NCBI RefSeq assembly: GCF_963924675.1
Contig: NC_089232.1
Location: 31,632,842-31,696,841 of the forward strand
Direction: 5' to 3'
Length of the DNA: 64,000 nt
DNA from: Phocoena phocoena
Taxonomy: Eukaryota > Chordata > Mammalia > Artiodactyla > Phocoenidae
The position numbers and the translations under genes are program-made. Every line of letters begins with the position of its first letter. Positions within the stretch are counted from its first letter, which is position 1. Below the pieces are notes generated by a model. That model ran no database searches. It saw only the letters and a list, made by a program, of their open reading frames with translations, and was not told the DNA's origin. This document shows positions 25,206 to 38,039 of the stretch, piece by piece.

Positions 25206-26238
25206 ATTGGACTCTAAAGGAATACTCCACGGTCTCAGTGTAAAGTGGACGTGGTGGCCCCGCCTCCCCCCACCCCCCAGGCTGCCTGTGCACATTTGTG
25301 TCTGTGGTAGGCTAGTAGGTAAGGGCCGTCTGCGTGACTTTCAGTGCTGTAGTCCTTTTTTCTTTATAAAATACTTTTACATAGGGCTACAGAATATTCT
25401 TGGGATTTTTTTCTCCTTTAAAGCAGAGTTTCCCCCCTTTTTTCTAGCATCTTTTTCAGAATGAATAATAAGCAGATAAAAGGAAGCTGTGTGCAGAGCC
25501 CTACTCTTAAGTGGAGCCACTTTCCCTCGTGGGACCACTGCAGCACCTCCTGTAATCCTATGTCTCTGAGGAAACCGTTCTTTTAAATACCACTCATTTT
25601 GCCTTAATTTCTGCAGTTGAGGAAATGGAGACCAAAGAGATCCAGTAACTCGTCCAGTGTTGCCCTTTCTTTTACATCTCCCAGATACATCCCACTTTAA
25701 CTGGGTTCTGTCTCTGATTCTTTAGTTAAGATTCAGGAGGCTGTTTTATTCTAGTTTTCTCTTCCTCAAGTAATTCCAAGAGAAACTGCATTAAGTAAAC
25801 AGCATTCATCAGGGTAAACCTTATTTTGAAAGAGAAACGCAGAATTTATAGGGTGGAGAAGTGGAGGACACGAACAGAGTGTGAAGTTTTCCTCACTTCG
25901 TTTTGTTTCCTCACTTTAGTTTGTCTGCTTTCATCTCACACAAGTGGAAGCCATTCCTAAAGGTGTAGATGGGGCTTATGATAGGAAATGAAGTTCCTTT
26001 TACCTGCAGGAAATAAGCAAGCAGCAGGTTTTAGTGCCCCGACTCTAGGCCCGATTTTTAAATATCCACCAAAAACCTCTTTGGCAGCAAATCCAGAAAC
26101 GCTGTTTCAGCACCAGGATGGGCTTTGTCTCATGGTCTCATCATTCTCATTGTCTGCCCACCTGTTTCCCATCTCCGTGCATGTCACTGCTCAGATCATC
26201 AGTTTGGTGTTTTCCTTCTCTTCCTTATCACCTTCCCT

Positions 26239-26260
26239 CCCCCCCCCCCCCCCCCCCCCC
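26239..26260. repeat. C homopolymer (22 bases)
   Basis: Uninterrupted run of C between ttccct and gatccc. Confidence 0.9.
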
Positions 26261-26767
26261 GATCCCTCACTCGTCCTTGCTAAGTGGAGTCACTGGTGTC
26301 TTGATTCATTCAGAACAGCCCCCAAGGCCTGGTACCAGCTAGCATGATTCCGTATTTGAGATTAAGCCAGGAGAGGTACTACACTTACTTCAAAAGCCCC
26401 ATTGCCAGTGTTGAATATTCATGGCCAGGCTCCTTGAAGACGTTGTGTTTAAAAGATCTCAGTCAAGATAATGATGTTGATGACCATGATCTCTTGCTGA
26501 TGTCAGAGTTGAGATTTTAGAAATTATATAACACCCCCCTCTATGTATTACAAATTCTTACCTGCCTTTTTCTCCCAGGATAGAACTAGGCATTTCTGTC
26601 ATCTTTGCTTGAGAGGTAGAAGTCCAAGTTATCTCAGTAATTTCATTGGTGACTCCATGATCCTATGCTTACTAAAGCCTTTTATCAGTAAAGTGGAAAG
26701 CAGGTAATCCTAAGAGTTTAAACGATGAAGGATCTATTGGGAAATGCAAATTAAAACCACAATTAAA

Positions 26768-28698
26768 AACTACCACTGGCATTTTTCACAGACCTAGAAC
26801 CAAAAATTTCACAATTTGTATGGAAACACAAAAGACCCCGAATAGCCAAAGCAATCTTGAGAATGAAAAACAGAGCTGGAGAAATCAGGCTCCCTGACTT
26901 CAGACTATACTACAAAGCTACAGTAATCAAGACAGTATGGTACTGGCACAAAAACAGAAACATAGATCAATGGAACAGGATAGAAAGCCCAGAGAGAAAC
27001 CCACGCACATATGGTCACCTTATCTTTGATAAAGGAGGCAAGAGTGTACAGTGGAGAAAGGACAGCCTCTTCAATAAGTGGTGCTGGGAAAACTGGACAG
27101 GTACATGTAAAAGTATGAAATTAGAACACTCCCTAACACCATACACAAAAATAAGCTCAAAATGGATTAAAGACCTAAATGTAAGGCCAGAAACAATCAA
27201 ACTCTTAGAGGAAAAACATAGGCAGAACACTCTATGACATAAATCACAGCAAGATCCTTTTTGACCCACCTCCTAGAGAAATGGAAATAAAAGCAAAAAT
27301 AAACAAATGGGACCTAATGAAACTTCAAAGCTTTTGCACAGCAAAGGAAACCATAAACAAGACCAAAAGACAACCCTCAGAATGGGAGAAAATATTTGCA
27401 AATGAAGCAAGTGACAAAGGATTAATCTCCAAAATTTACAAGCAGCTCAATAACAAAAAAACAACCCAATCCAAAAATGGGCAGAAGACCTAAATAGACA
27501 TTTCTCCAAAGAAGATATACAGTCTGCCAACAAACACATGAAAGAATGCTCAACATCATTAATCATTAGAGAAATGCAAATCAAAACTACAATAAGGGGC
27601 TTCCCTGGTGGCGCAGTGGTTGAGAGTCCGCCTGCCAATGCAGGGGACACAGGTTCGTGCCCCAGTCCGGGAAGATCCCACATGCCGCGGAGTGGCTGGG
27701 CCTGTGAGCCATGGCCGCTGGGCCTGCGTGTCCAGAGCCTGTGCTCCACAACGGGAGAGGCCACAACAGTGAGAGGCCCGTGTACCGCAGGAAAAAAAAA
27801 AAAAAAAATACAGTGAGATATCATCTCACACCAGTCAGAATGGCCATCATCAAAAAATCTACAAACAATAGATGCTGGAGAGGATGTGGAGAAAAAGGAA
27901 CACTCTTGCACTGCTGGTGAGAATGTGAATTGGTACAGCCACTATGGAGAACAGTATGGAGGATCCTTAAAAAACTACAAGTAGAACTACCGTATGACCC
28001 AGCAATCCCAGTACTGGGCATATACCCTGAGAAAACCATAATTCAAAAAGAGTAATGTACCAAAATGTTCATTGCAGCTCTATTTACAATAGCCAGGAGA
28101 TGGAAACAACCTAAGTGTCCATCATTGGATGAACAGATAAAGAAGATGTGGCACATATATACAATGGAATATTACTCAGCCATATAAAGAAACGAAATTG
28201 AGTTACTTGTAGTGAGGTGGATGGACCTAGAGTCTGTCATACAGAGTGAAGTAAGTCAGAAAGAGAAAGACAAATACCATATGCTGACACATATGTATGG
28301 AATCTAAGAAAAAAAAAATGTCATGCAGAACCCAGGGGTAAGACAGGAATAAAGACACAGACCTACTAGAGAATGGACTTGAGGATATGGGGAGGGGGAA
28401 GGGTAAGCTGTGACAAAGTGAGAGAGTGGCGTGGACATATATACACTACCAAACGTAAAATAGCTAGTGGGAAGCAGCCGCATAGCACGGGGAGATCAGC
28501 TCGGTGCTTTGTGACCACCTAGAGGGGTGGGATAGGGAGGGTGGGAGGGAGGGAGACGCGAGGGGGAAGGGATATGGGAACATATGTGTGTGTGTGACTG
28601 ATCCACTTTGTTATGAAGCAGAAACTAGCACATCATTGTAAAGCAATTATATTCCAATAAAGACGTAAAAAAAAATAGATATGGGAACATAAAAAAAA
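26768..28698 (+). mobile_element. Younger 5'-truncated L1, sense, itself split by a CHRS
   Basis: Starts inside ORF2 (protein [20 protein letters not shown] in the frame at 26857) and runs to the 3' UTR ending caattatattccaataaagac plus A tail. Target-site duplication cacaattaaa at 26758-26767 and 28699-28708. ORF2 is broken by frameshifts (frames at 26857, 27281 and 27821) and by the CHRS, so it encodes no active protein. The end has two A runs separated by a copied gatatgggaacat. Confidence 0.88.
27597..27808 (+). mobile_element. CHRS SINE, sense, inside L1
   Basis: Full CHRS body with a 17-19 A tail. Flanked by tacaataag on the left and tacagtgag on the right, a diverged target-site duplication matching the L1 sequence expected there. 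Confidence 0.94.
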
Positions 28699-28800
28699 CA
28701 CAATTAAATATCACTACACACTTACTAGAATGGCTAAAATAAGAAGACCAGTAATACCAAGTGTTGATGATAAAACGGATTCTGTATCCCTATGTGGCAG

Positions 28801-29124
28801 TAATTACCTTGAGTTGTACGGTAGCTGTTCCTTTCCATGGGCCATGTGCTTGGGTTTGCCACAGTCTCCACTAGTCTCTGTAGCCTTTTCTGTAGTAACA
28901 TTAAGAGGAGAGTTAGTTCATTTTTGAGGCCTCGTTATGTGTCAGGCACTACTCTAGGGCACGAAGATACAGAGGGGAACCGAGCAGATAAAATCTCTAA
29001 ATTCACAGTGAGTGGTAAGTACCCATCCACATCATCAAAAATTAGAGGGAGAAAGTTAGACCAAGAGTGCTATGTATTTTAGGGAAAGTGGGAGAAAGCA
29101 TGTCTCTTTGTGGAAGTAAATAAA
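28801..29124. other. Short intronic stretch, nothing recognised
   Basis: Unique-looking sequence between the L1 block and a long CHR SINE. Confidence 0.5.
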
Positions 29125-29448
29125 ATTTATTTATTTATTTATTTACTTTTGGCTGCGTTGGGTCTTCGTTGCTGCACGTGGGCTTTTCTAGTTGTGGCGA
29201 GCAGGGGCTACTCTTTGTTGCGGTGCACGCGCTTCTCATTGCGGTGACTTCTCTTGTTGTGCAGCACGGGCTCTAGGCGTGTGGGCTTCAGTAGTTGTGG
29301 CGCGTGGGCTCTAGAGCGCAGGCTCAGTAGTTGTGGCGCATGGGCTTAGTTGCTCCGTGGCATGTGAGATCTTCCCGGAGCAGGGCTTGAACCCGTGTCC
29401 CCTGAATTGGCAGGTGGATTCTTAACCACTGCGCCACCAGGAAAGCCC
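29125..29448 (-). mobile_element. Long CHR-type SINE, antisense
   Basis: ATTT-repeat start, ggctgcgttgggtcttcgtt, repeated agttgtggcgc units, tRNA-like end gggcttgaacccgtgtcc, cttaaccactgcgccacc. A longer, older relative of CHRS. Confidence 0.9.
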
Positions 29449-29796
29449 AAAAAATATTTCTGTATTTAAAGTTAATAGGTAAAAGAGTGTCTGTGTCAAA
29501 ATTATCCTGCCTCTTTCACTTACCTCACATAATGGATCAGATCCTTTTTCCCTTTATGATTCAATAAATTCATGAATTTTCCCACAAATGGATTTCAGTG
29601 TAATCATGGAGATTATCTTAGTTTCAGACAGTGCCAGTAGGCAGCGAGATTGGCACAGGCTCCCGTGGGCAGACTGGCCCAGGCTCTGCTGAATGTTAGC
29701 TTTTCTTACCTCTGTCCAACCTCTCCCCAGCTCAGCTTTAGATTTTTCCATTTAATCAAGATCTAGGGATGCACCTCAACCTAAGGTAAGCACCTC

Positions 29797-30024
29797 GGGC
29801 TTCCCTGGTGGCGCAGTGGTTGAGAGTCCACCTGCCGATGCAGGGGACACGGGTTCGTGCCCCGGTCCGGGACGATCCGACATGCCGCGGAGCGGCTGGG
29901 CCCATGAGCCATGGCCGCTGAGCCTGCGCGTCCGGAGCCTGTGCTCGCAACGGGAGAGGCCAAAACAGTGAGAGGCCTGCATACCGCAAATTAAAAGAAA
30001 AAACAAACAAACAAAAAAGCCATT
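29797..30024 (+). mobile_element. CHRS SINE, sense (young)
   Basis: Full CHRS body and AAAC-rich tail. Target-site duplication aaggtaagcacctc (29783-29796) against aaggtatgcacctc (30025-30038), one mismatch. Confidence 0.95.
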
Positions 30025-31076
30025 AAGGTATGCACCTCTCTTGAAGTCTTATAGCTGCCTTCTGTAATCCCTGCACCCTCTTTAGCTGCGGCTGAGAATC
30101 TTATTACCCTAATCTGTGTGGTGGATGTGGGCCTGTGGTGGAGAAGTGTCTCGAGTCGTGCTCTGTGCCCTCTACCTTAAATTTACACTCTGTTTGGTCA
30201 ACTACACGGTGTAAGTGGTTAACATCTTTAAAGGGACAAATCCTTTCAGGCTTCAATTTTTGATCTCATGATCAAGAAGCCCTGATTTAAATGCTTCTCA
30301 CCTGCAAATAAGCCCTTTTATAGGCATAGATGCCTAAAACGTGGTTCTGTCTATGTAAAGCATAGTGGTTCATTGCGTTGCCTTTAGATTTATGTTGGTC
30401 ATAGGCTTTGAGGATCTGGGCTGGCTCTTCTCAACCAGTTGTCCTTGACTGGATCATGTGGTAGGCCTCTGACCCGTTTCTTCAGTCTGGTCTGGAAAGG
30501 TCATCTTGCTACCTGGCAAAGAAAGCTGACTGCTCCCATCTGGTGGCAGTTATCTCAAGTTGCCGCATCACCAACCTGCTTCTAAAGACTTGCCTCATTC
30601 TTTAGTGGTGCCATGCATCACAGAACTGCAGGAACTAGTCATTCCCAGCTTTTGTTCTGCAGGACTGTCAGGTGTGTCCTTATTCTCTAAATGAGTATTG
30701 CATAGTTTTCACTAAGGTAAGTGAAGTGGAAAGAACATTTTTTAGATAATCAGGACGGTGAAACTGGTCCAGGTTCTGCCCATAACTAGCCATGGGATCC
30801 TAAGCCTCACTTGTTTCTTCCCCCCACAAAGCAAACTGCTTGGACTAAGGCTCTCTCGAAACACTACTGGTACGTAGTCTGTAGTTCTGTGATTTTTTTT
30901 AAAATTCAAACTGTCTGTAAAATGAAAACCCTCTTGTATTATTCACAAAACAATTATGACTATACATAGAAATTTTAAAATTTATACTATCATTTTCCCC
31001 AATTTTATTTTATTTTTTTTCATTTTCCCCAATTTTAATTGCTAAGACACATCATGAATTTAATGGCTTTTGGCGG

Positions 31077-31098
31077 CGGGGGGGGGGGGGAGGGGGGG
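31077..31098. repeat. G homopolymer
   Basis: Thirteen or more G, then A, then seven G. Confidence 0.88.
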
Positions 31099-32539
31099 AA
31101 GGAAGACAAATGCTTCTGCATTAAATGTACATATTTATTACAAGAAAATTCTGATATCCTAAAAATTAAAATGTAAAAAATATGCATCTTAGAATTGAGG
31201 AGGTTCTTTTTGCATGTGTAATTAGACCTCTAGTTGTCAATGCATGCTAGGATTTTAAAAATCTTCTATAGTAAATACTCAAAATTGTAGAGTTAAATTG
31301 AGAATTGAGCAGTATGAGTGGACTTTAAAGTATTACAAGAAAATGTTATTGAGGTACAAAACTTAGAGACATGACAGCTGAAGTGAAAGATTGTATGGTG
31401 AACTTTACTGTTTATCTGAGTACTGAAGAGCACAAGGACAGGAAGTATACAAGCATGCAGTCTTTGATAAATCATTATCAAAATGCACTTTTGGAACATT
31501 TGAGCCCATGAAACAATTTTTTTAACACAGAATTATGTGTGTATTTTATGAAAACATGCAAGAGTGCTTTATGATTAAAGCTGTCTTTGGTTGCATGGTA
31601 CAGAATCTGACTCAAGTTAATTTGAAAAAGAACAGTTATTTTAAAGATACAACAGGAAATATCTTGAACATCAACAGATAGGTACTGGAGGGCTGCTGGG
31701 TCTCAGAGGATTTAGAGTGGAATGATTGGGACCCAAGTCTTATATCTCAGGTCTGAGGTCTCTATAATCACTGCTAATTACCTTGTATCAATTTTGCACG
31801 TGGCTGCTTGCCCCAGTACTACGCCATGACCTCAGCTCAACTTCCTGTACTGCTGACTTGTCTCTGTGTTCGGCTCCATCCAATTAGACATCTCCGTGCA
31901 AAGAATAGCCTAGCAATTTTTTTCACTACCCAGGGTCAGTGCGCAGGATAGTTCAAGCTAAATTATGCAGGTGTGTGAGCAGGCACATGGACTAAGTGTC
32001 TGATATAACCGCTGCTTATCCCAAAGCCTTCAACTTCGATAGCCTTGCTGCACATTATCTACCCAAACCCCTCTTAACAGTGGCACTGAACGCCTCATAC
32101 AGTGTTTGGGGAGTGAGGTCAAGGTTAGGAGCTCTAAGAATTTGTGGAACGCTAAGGCATAAGCAATTCAGAGCACTGAAGAATTTCTTTTGGAGTTATA
32201 GTAACTTCTTTTAATGAATTATGAACTGTCTTTTAGAGAAGGGTTAGTGCAGACATTAAAAACTCTGCCCAGTAATCGTCATACTTGCCTGGTGTCTGCT
32301 GTGTTGTAGAATAGTACTTTCCTAACTATGTCTGTGTCTTCTCAACAGCCCATGAGGTAGGGAGGGCAGGAGGAATCCTCAGAGTGTATTGTTGATTTGA
32401 GTTGGGGGATGGGGTGAGGAAGGATGAGAAAAAAGGGAGAGAAGGAGATTCTTGAAATTAATTGCCAACTATTCATAGAGCAATTATTGAAATAATTTCC
32501 GAGCCTCTCTTAAGTTGGACTTATGTTTTTTTAAAGAAG

Positions 32540-32690
32540 TCCTTGGTTGAATCTAATCTCTTTGAGCCTCTGTTTTCTTCAGCTAGTAATTGTTGTCTTA
32601 AGGGAAAAAATATCACCCAGCTTCACAGGATTGTGGTATGAATTAAACAAGAGCTCAAAGTGCCTAGGATAGCAGTTGGAATGTAGTTGG
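32540..32690 (+). mobile_element. MIR SINE fragment, sense
   Basis: ttgagcctctgttttcttca, cttcacaggattgtggtatg, aattaaacaagagctcaaag follow MIR order. Confidence 0.6.
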
Positions 32691-32844
32691 TTCTTTTTTT
32701 TCATCCGTTCATTCATCTGTTTATCTGTAGTTTCTTTGGAAGATAATTACTGTTCTTCCTGTTTTTTTTTAGATAGACGTTTAGGAACGATTTTTCTCTC
32801 TTTTTTTTTTTTTTTTTTTTACTTAAATGACCTCATATCCTTTT

Positions 32845-33040
32845 TTTTTGAATTTTATTTATTTATTTTTTATACAGCAGGTTCTTATTAGTTATCTACT
32901 TTATACATATTAGTGTATATATGTCAATCCCAATCTCCCAATTCATTCCACCACCACCTCCCCCGCCCATTTCCCCCCTGGTGTCCATACATTTGTTCTC
33001 TACATGTGCCTCTATTTCTGCCTTGCAAGCTGGAGGAACA
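32845..33040 (-). mobile_element. L1 3' UTR fragment, antisense, close to exon A
   Basis: tacagcaggttcttattag, ttatacatattagtgtatat, cccaatctcccaattcatt, ccccctggtgtccatac match the 3' end of the young L1 family also seen at 34845. It ends about 215 bp before the exon A acceptor. Confidence 0.8.
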
Positions 33041-33216
33041 ATTTTTCTGACTTGCTACCCAATCCCACATGTGATACCTTTGAGTCCCCAGAATCTTAAG
33101 AATGCTTTCTATGCCAGGCCAGCCCTAGGCCTAGCTGATGATGACATCAGTACCATTAACAGTGACATCAGCAAACTGCAGCCACCATGGTCATTTGATT
33201 GACTTTTTAAACATGA

Positions 33217-33546
<330 letters not shown>

Positions 33547-33828
33547 TAGCTAGAGGGTTGAGGAGAAAGGAGCATAGTGAGAGAACCGACCAATTTTCAG
33601 GTCAGAGAAATAGTTTGAGGCACTGGGAAAAATTTACTTAACAACTTCGTTCCCAGAATTAACTATGGAGATCCTAGCTTCCCAACAAACCTCCTCTTTC
33701 CATCTTATCATCTATCAGCTACCAGTCCTAGTTTTCAACCCTCTCAAGCCCTTCAGCATTCCATGAACATATCCTTCCATACCTTTATATTACGTAAACG
33801 TAGTTCTTTCCCCCAGAATGCTTTTCCC

Positions 33829-33851
33829 TTTTTTTTTTTTTTTTTTTTTTT
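33829..33851. repeat. T homopolymer
   Basis: Run of about 22 T shortly downstream of exon A. Confidence 0.85.
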
Positions 33852-33854
33852 GCC

Positions 33855-34380
33855 TAGAAACTGCTTACTCATACAATACTCTGTGATCCCATTTATAAAA
33901 GTCTAAGAACAAGCAAAAGTGATCTGTGGTAATAGAGATCAGAAAGTGGTCGTCTGGGTGTGGAAAATTCACTAGAAAGGGGTATGTGGGAACTTCCTAG
34001 GCCATGGAAATTGTTCTGTATCTTGTTTTGGGTGGTGGTTATGGCTACACCATTGTCTGAACTCAGTTGGACACTTTCAGATCTGTGCATTTTATTATAT
34101 ATTAATTATATCTCACATCTTAAAAACTTAATAAGTTTTCAAGATTTAGGTTCATATTGTGTTTAAAGAAAGAGACCCTATCTGTTAGATATATGATGAA
34201 ATATTTGTGGATGAAATAATATGATTTCTTGAAATTAAACGAGTGGATTTAGAAGAGAAACAAGATTGGCGATGAGTTGATTACTGTATAAGCAGGGTGA
34301 TGGGTATATGGGAATTTGTTGGAGTTGTCTCTTTCTTTCACTTCTGTTTGACATTATACATTTAAGAAATTTGGATAGTC
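33855..34380 (+). mobile_element. Old L1M 3' end, sense
   Basis: gatcccatttataaaagtc, aagtggtcgtctgggtgtgg, gggtggtggttatggctac, actttcagatctgtgcattt. Non-coding remnant; parallel to 20337-21215. The right boundary is approximate. Confidence 0.7.
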
Positions 34381-34632
34381 TTTGTGTTTCCACAGTACTT
34401 TTCTTTATGCCAATTATATTGCTTACCTTGTTACTATATAAGTGATGCTGCCTTTAGAAAGTAAGTTATTTAAAATCAGAAACTTTGTATTCCAGTACAC
34501 TACCTGACATAAAGTAAATACTTAAACTTTGGATGAAATGAATGTATGAATAATGGTCATAGCAGATGCAGATGTTCACCTAGAGGTGATGACTCCTTTG
34601 TGCCCTACATTTTAATACTCTTGGTTTTTTTT

Positions 34633-34827
34633 TGGTTTTTTTTTTTTTTGCGGTACGCGGGCCTCTCACTGTTGTGGCCTCTGCCGTCGCAGAGCACAGG
34701 CTCCGGACGCGCAGGCTCACGGGCCCAGGCGCTCCGCGGCACGTGGGATCCTCCCAGACCGGGGCACGAACCCGTGTCCCCTGCATCGGCAGGTGGACTC
34801 TCAACCACTGCGCCACCAGGGAAGCCC
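34633..34827 (-). mobile_element. CHRS SINE, antisense
   Basis: T tail, gcggtacgcgggcctctc to ccaccagggaagcccc. It lacks the gccatggc segment found in most copies, so it is slightly shortened. Imperfect flanking repeat ctcttggtttt / ctcttgtttta. Confidence 0.94.
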
Positions 34828-34844
34828 CGCTCTTGTTTTAATTT

Positions 34845-34960
34845 AATTTAATTTATTTATACAGTAGGTTCTTATGAGTTATCTATTTTATACATATTAG
34901 CATATATGTATGTCAATTCCAATCTCCCAATTCATCTCCCTCCCCGCCCCCTCTTTCCCA
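34845..34960 (-). mobile_element. L1 3' UTR fragment, antisense
   Basis: tacagtaggttcttatgag, ttatacatattagcatata, ccaatctcccaattcatc match the piece at 32845. Confidence 0.75.
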
Positions 34961-36989
34961 GTGCTCCTGCTAAGAGCAGAGAGAGGCCCCAAAAATGGTG
35001 AGGGTGGCATTGTAGGGATTCCACCAGGCTTTGCTTGCCCTGGTGGGGTTGCCCTTTCAGTGGCTACTTAGAGTAACAAGTTGTACAACTTAGGATTTTA
35101 GAGAGCCTGGTACTATGTAGATTCCAGAAGGCTGCAACTATTTGGGAAGGAACTGTTGGTAGAAATAAGTGTTGCTGTCATCATTGCAAAACAGACAAAA
35201 AACCCCCAAGGCTTATATACATACAGCCAGGGCCACGTGGAACTGTGCAAGGCACCAGCGTCCTCCCTCTCCCCTGCCATTCAGCTGCAAACAGCTGTGC
35301 TCACTGTATTTCCCTTCCTCCACCCAGTGTTTTCGGGATGCTATTCCTCCTTCTCCTCCCACCTTGCCTCTTCCTTGCTCAGCTCTCGCACTCCATTTGC
35401 TCTCTTTGCTTCTGCTCTTTCCTCTGCCTGGAATGCGTTTCTCATTCATTTTCTGGTGTTAGAAGAGTAATCCCACTCTTTAACTTTCTCCCACTCATTC
35501 AGAAACGTTTTTGGAGGGCTTTCTTTGTGCTGGGCAGGTGCTGGAGTAAAGGAGCTAAGAAGATGCGGGCCCCTTTGGACCTCACAAATTAATGGACCTG
35601 ATTAGGAATTAAATTACATGATTCAAGTTCTGGCCCAGCCATGTATTAGCTGTGAGAGTTTTGTTTTTTAATTTGTTTTTTCAAAACTTAAATACCCAAA
35701 TAGTTGAACTAAGCTTATTACAAAAAACATCAAGCAGTTCCCTGAGGGGGCCTCCTATGCCATTGCAAGGTCCCAGAGGCCACCACTTTTAGTGGATTCA
35801 TTTGATATATTTCTAAATAGCAGGCTGATATTGCTAATTCTTTTTTCCCTCCTCCATTTTAGGCATTACATACTATGGAAAGTAAAAAGTTAACTCTTTC
35901 ATCGCCTGCATGCCCTTCACTCTAAATACTTGCATTCTTCTCATCTCTCATTCTGCCACAATAGCAGTATGTTTGGCAGTATGTTAGTTATATTAGTATT
36001 AGTTTTTACATTATTATGTAAGAAGACGTTATTTTTGCTAAATCTTCTAAGTGGACTCTGATTACTATTCCTTTCTTACATAATTCTCTTTTCACTGGAA
36101 TTAATAATCATCTTGTCTTTTAGGTTTTTTAAATCTTAGTTTTCTGTGTACTTTTGTGCAACTTAATTTCAAACTCTCCCCAAGTTGTTTAAATCATTTA
36201 AAAAATACTTTTGAACACAGTTAGTATTCTGTCTGTTTTATCTTCTTGAAGAAATCTCTCTCAGTCTTTGGACTTGAGGGAATATAGGTTGGTTGCTCTC
36301 TAGGCCTCATTTACTTCTTATCGTGGAATTTTCTAGCTATTCTCTTTGCTTCTCTTTCTCGTTAGATTTGTTGACTCCTCTTTTTGCTCTGCTTTCTCCT
36401 TTTGGTGGAACTTGTCCTCCAGGAGCTTCCTGATGTGCAGTAGGTAAATTTTTGAGAACTTGCAGGTCTGGAAATGTCTTCGTTTTACATTCACACATGT
36501 GATAGTTTGCATATAAAATTCTGGGTTGGAAATCAGTTCATTAGATACGTGAAAGCGTTGCTCTACTGTATTTTAGCTTTCATTGTTGAGCTTTGGGAAG
36601 TCCGAAGTCATTCTAATACCTGGTCCTTTGGCTGCGACCCATTTTTTCTCCCCAGAAGTTTATAAATTCTTCTTTGTTTACAGTGTTATGAAATTTGTTG
36701 ATGATATATACCTTGGTGTGTGCATTTCTTATTTATTTTAGTTGTTTGGTGGTCTCATTTAATCTAGAAACTCGTATCCTTATGTGGGGGGAATTTTAGT
36801 TTGTCTCATTTGATGATTTCCTTTTCTGTCTTCCTTCACTATCAGTATTTGGATGTTAGTTATCCTGAACTGATTTTCTAATTTTTTGTTTTCTTCCTTT
36901 TTTTTTCATGTCTTTGTCTTTTCCCTCTACATTCTAGCAGATTTTCTCAGCTTTATATTCAACCATCCTGTTGAATTTTTTATATATCA
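34961..36989. other. Intronic stretch, unassigned
   Basis: No exon. Bases 35380-35440 have L2-like wording (tttcctctgcctggaatgcg). From about 36440 (caggtctggaaatgtcttcg, attctgggttggaaatcag, gggaagtccgaagtcattct) the sequence resembles a very common old mammalian repeat; family not assigned. Confidence 0.5.
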
Positions 36990-38000
36990 GGTTAATTTCT
37001 AAGACCTTCTTGTGGGTTTGGTTTTGTTTTGGATTTTGATGAAATCCAGTTTATTAGTTTTTCCTTTTCTGAATTGTGTTTTTGGTGTCATTTCTAAGAA
37101 CTCTTTGCCTAGCTCTCCATTCCAAAGATTTTCTCTTATTTTTTTTTTCTATAAGTTTTACATTTTGCATTTAAGTCTGTGACCCATTTTGAGTTAACTT
37201 TATATAAGGCATGAGACTTCGGTTGAAGAACATTTTGTTTCTTGTCGGCGTCCATTTGTTGAAAAGGCTATCTTTCCTCCGTTGAATATTTTTGTCAAAA
37301 ATCAGTTGGACCTATTTGTGACGGTTGATCTCCAGACCTCTCTCTATTCTCTGTTCTATCCCATTAATCTATGTGTCTATCCCTCTACCAACACCACACA
37401 GCCTTGATTACTGTAGCTTTATAATGTCTTGAAATCAGGCTGATTCCTCCTGCTTCTTTTTTTCCCAAATTTTTTTTTAACTATTCTAGTTCTTTTGTCT
37501 TTTCATATAAATTTTAGAATAATCTTATCTATATCTACAGAAGGTCTTGCTATAATTTTGGTAGGAATTTCATTAAACTGTTATATCAGTTTGGGGAGAA
37601 ATGGCCTCTTTTCTCTGTTTAGTCTTCCAATAAATGAACATGGCACCTCTCTGCATTTATTTACATCTTTGATTTCTTTCATCAGCATTGTGTAGTTTTC
37701 AGCATAGTGTCCTTGTACATGTTCTCAGATTTATATCTAGGTTTTTGTTTTTGTTTTGAGTGATTATAAATGGTATTGGGTAATTAATTTTGATGCCCAT
37801 ATTTTTATTGCTGGGATGTAGAAAATCACTTGATTTTTCTGTGTTTATTTTGTATCTTATAACCTTGCTGACCTTGTTTACTAGTTCTGGGAATTTTTTT
37901 CTCGATTCTTTAAGATGTTCTATATAGACCACCATGTCATCTGCAAATAGAGGCAGTTTTATTTTTTCCTTTCTGATCTGTTTGCCTTTAACTTCCTTCT
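36990..38000 (-). mobile_element. Old L1 ORF2 fragment, antisense
   Basis: Antisense L1 ORF2 wording: aagaactctttgcctagctc, tgacccattttgagttaac, catttgttgaaaaggcta, ccttgattactgtagcttta, accttgctgaccttgtttac, accatgtcatctgcaaatag (RT region). No open frame of note. Confidence 0.8.
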
Positions 38001-38039
38001 CTAACGTGATTGCACTTCTCCCTCACTTATTTATTTATT

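Larger units (their letters stand above)
22737..26734. other. Intronic stretch with MIRs and simple repeats, otherwise unassigned
   Basis: No exon seen. Contains a GA repeat (23211-23225), ATT repeat (23679-23702), MIRs at 24445-24600 and 25055-25205, and a 22-C run (26239-26260). Bases 23060-23370 (gtgaatagggca, gcagtgagaggctgtggtg, aagatcaccctggctt) resemble a common ancient mammalian repeat whose family I will not guess. Confidence 0.55.
26735..28800 (+). mobile_element. Old L1 host fragment split by a younger L1
   Basis: Left of the younger L1 stands gggaaatgcaaattaaaacc (26739 on). Right of it the same old element resumes with tatcactacacacttact and agaatggctaaaataag. Together these are one L1M ORF2/3' segment interrupted at about 26768. 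Confidence 0.75.
30039..32844. other. Intronic stretch, mostly unassigned
   Basis: No exon seen. Contains a 17-bp direct repeat at 30991 and 31021, G runs at 31077-31098, a MIR at about 32540-32690 and T runs at 32762-32820. Bases 31570-31960 have the look of an old interspersed repeat, family unknown. Confidence 0.5.
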
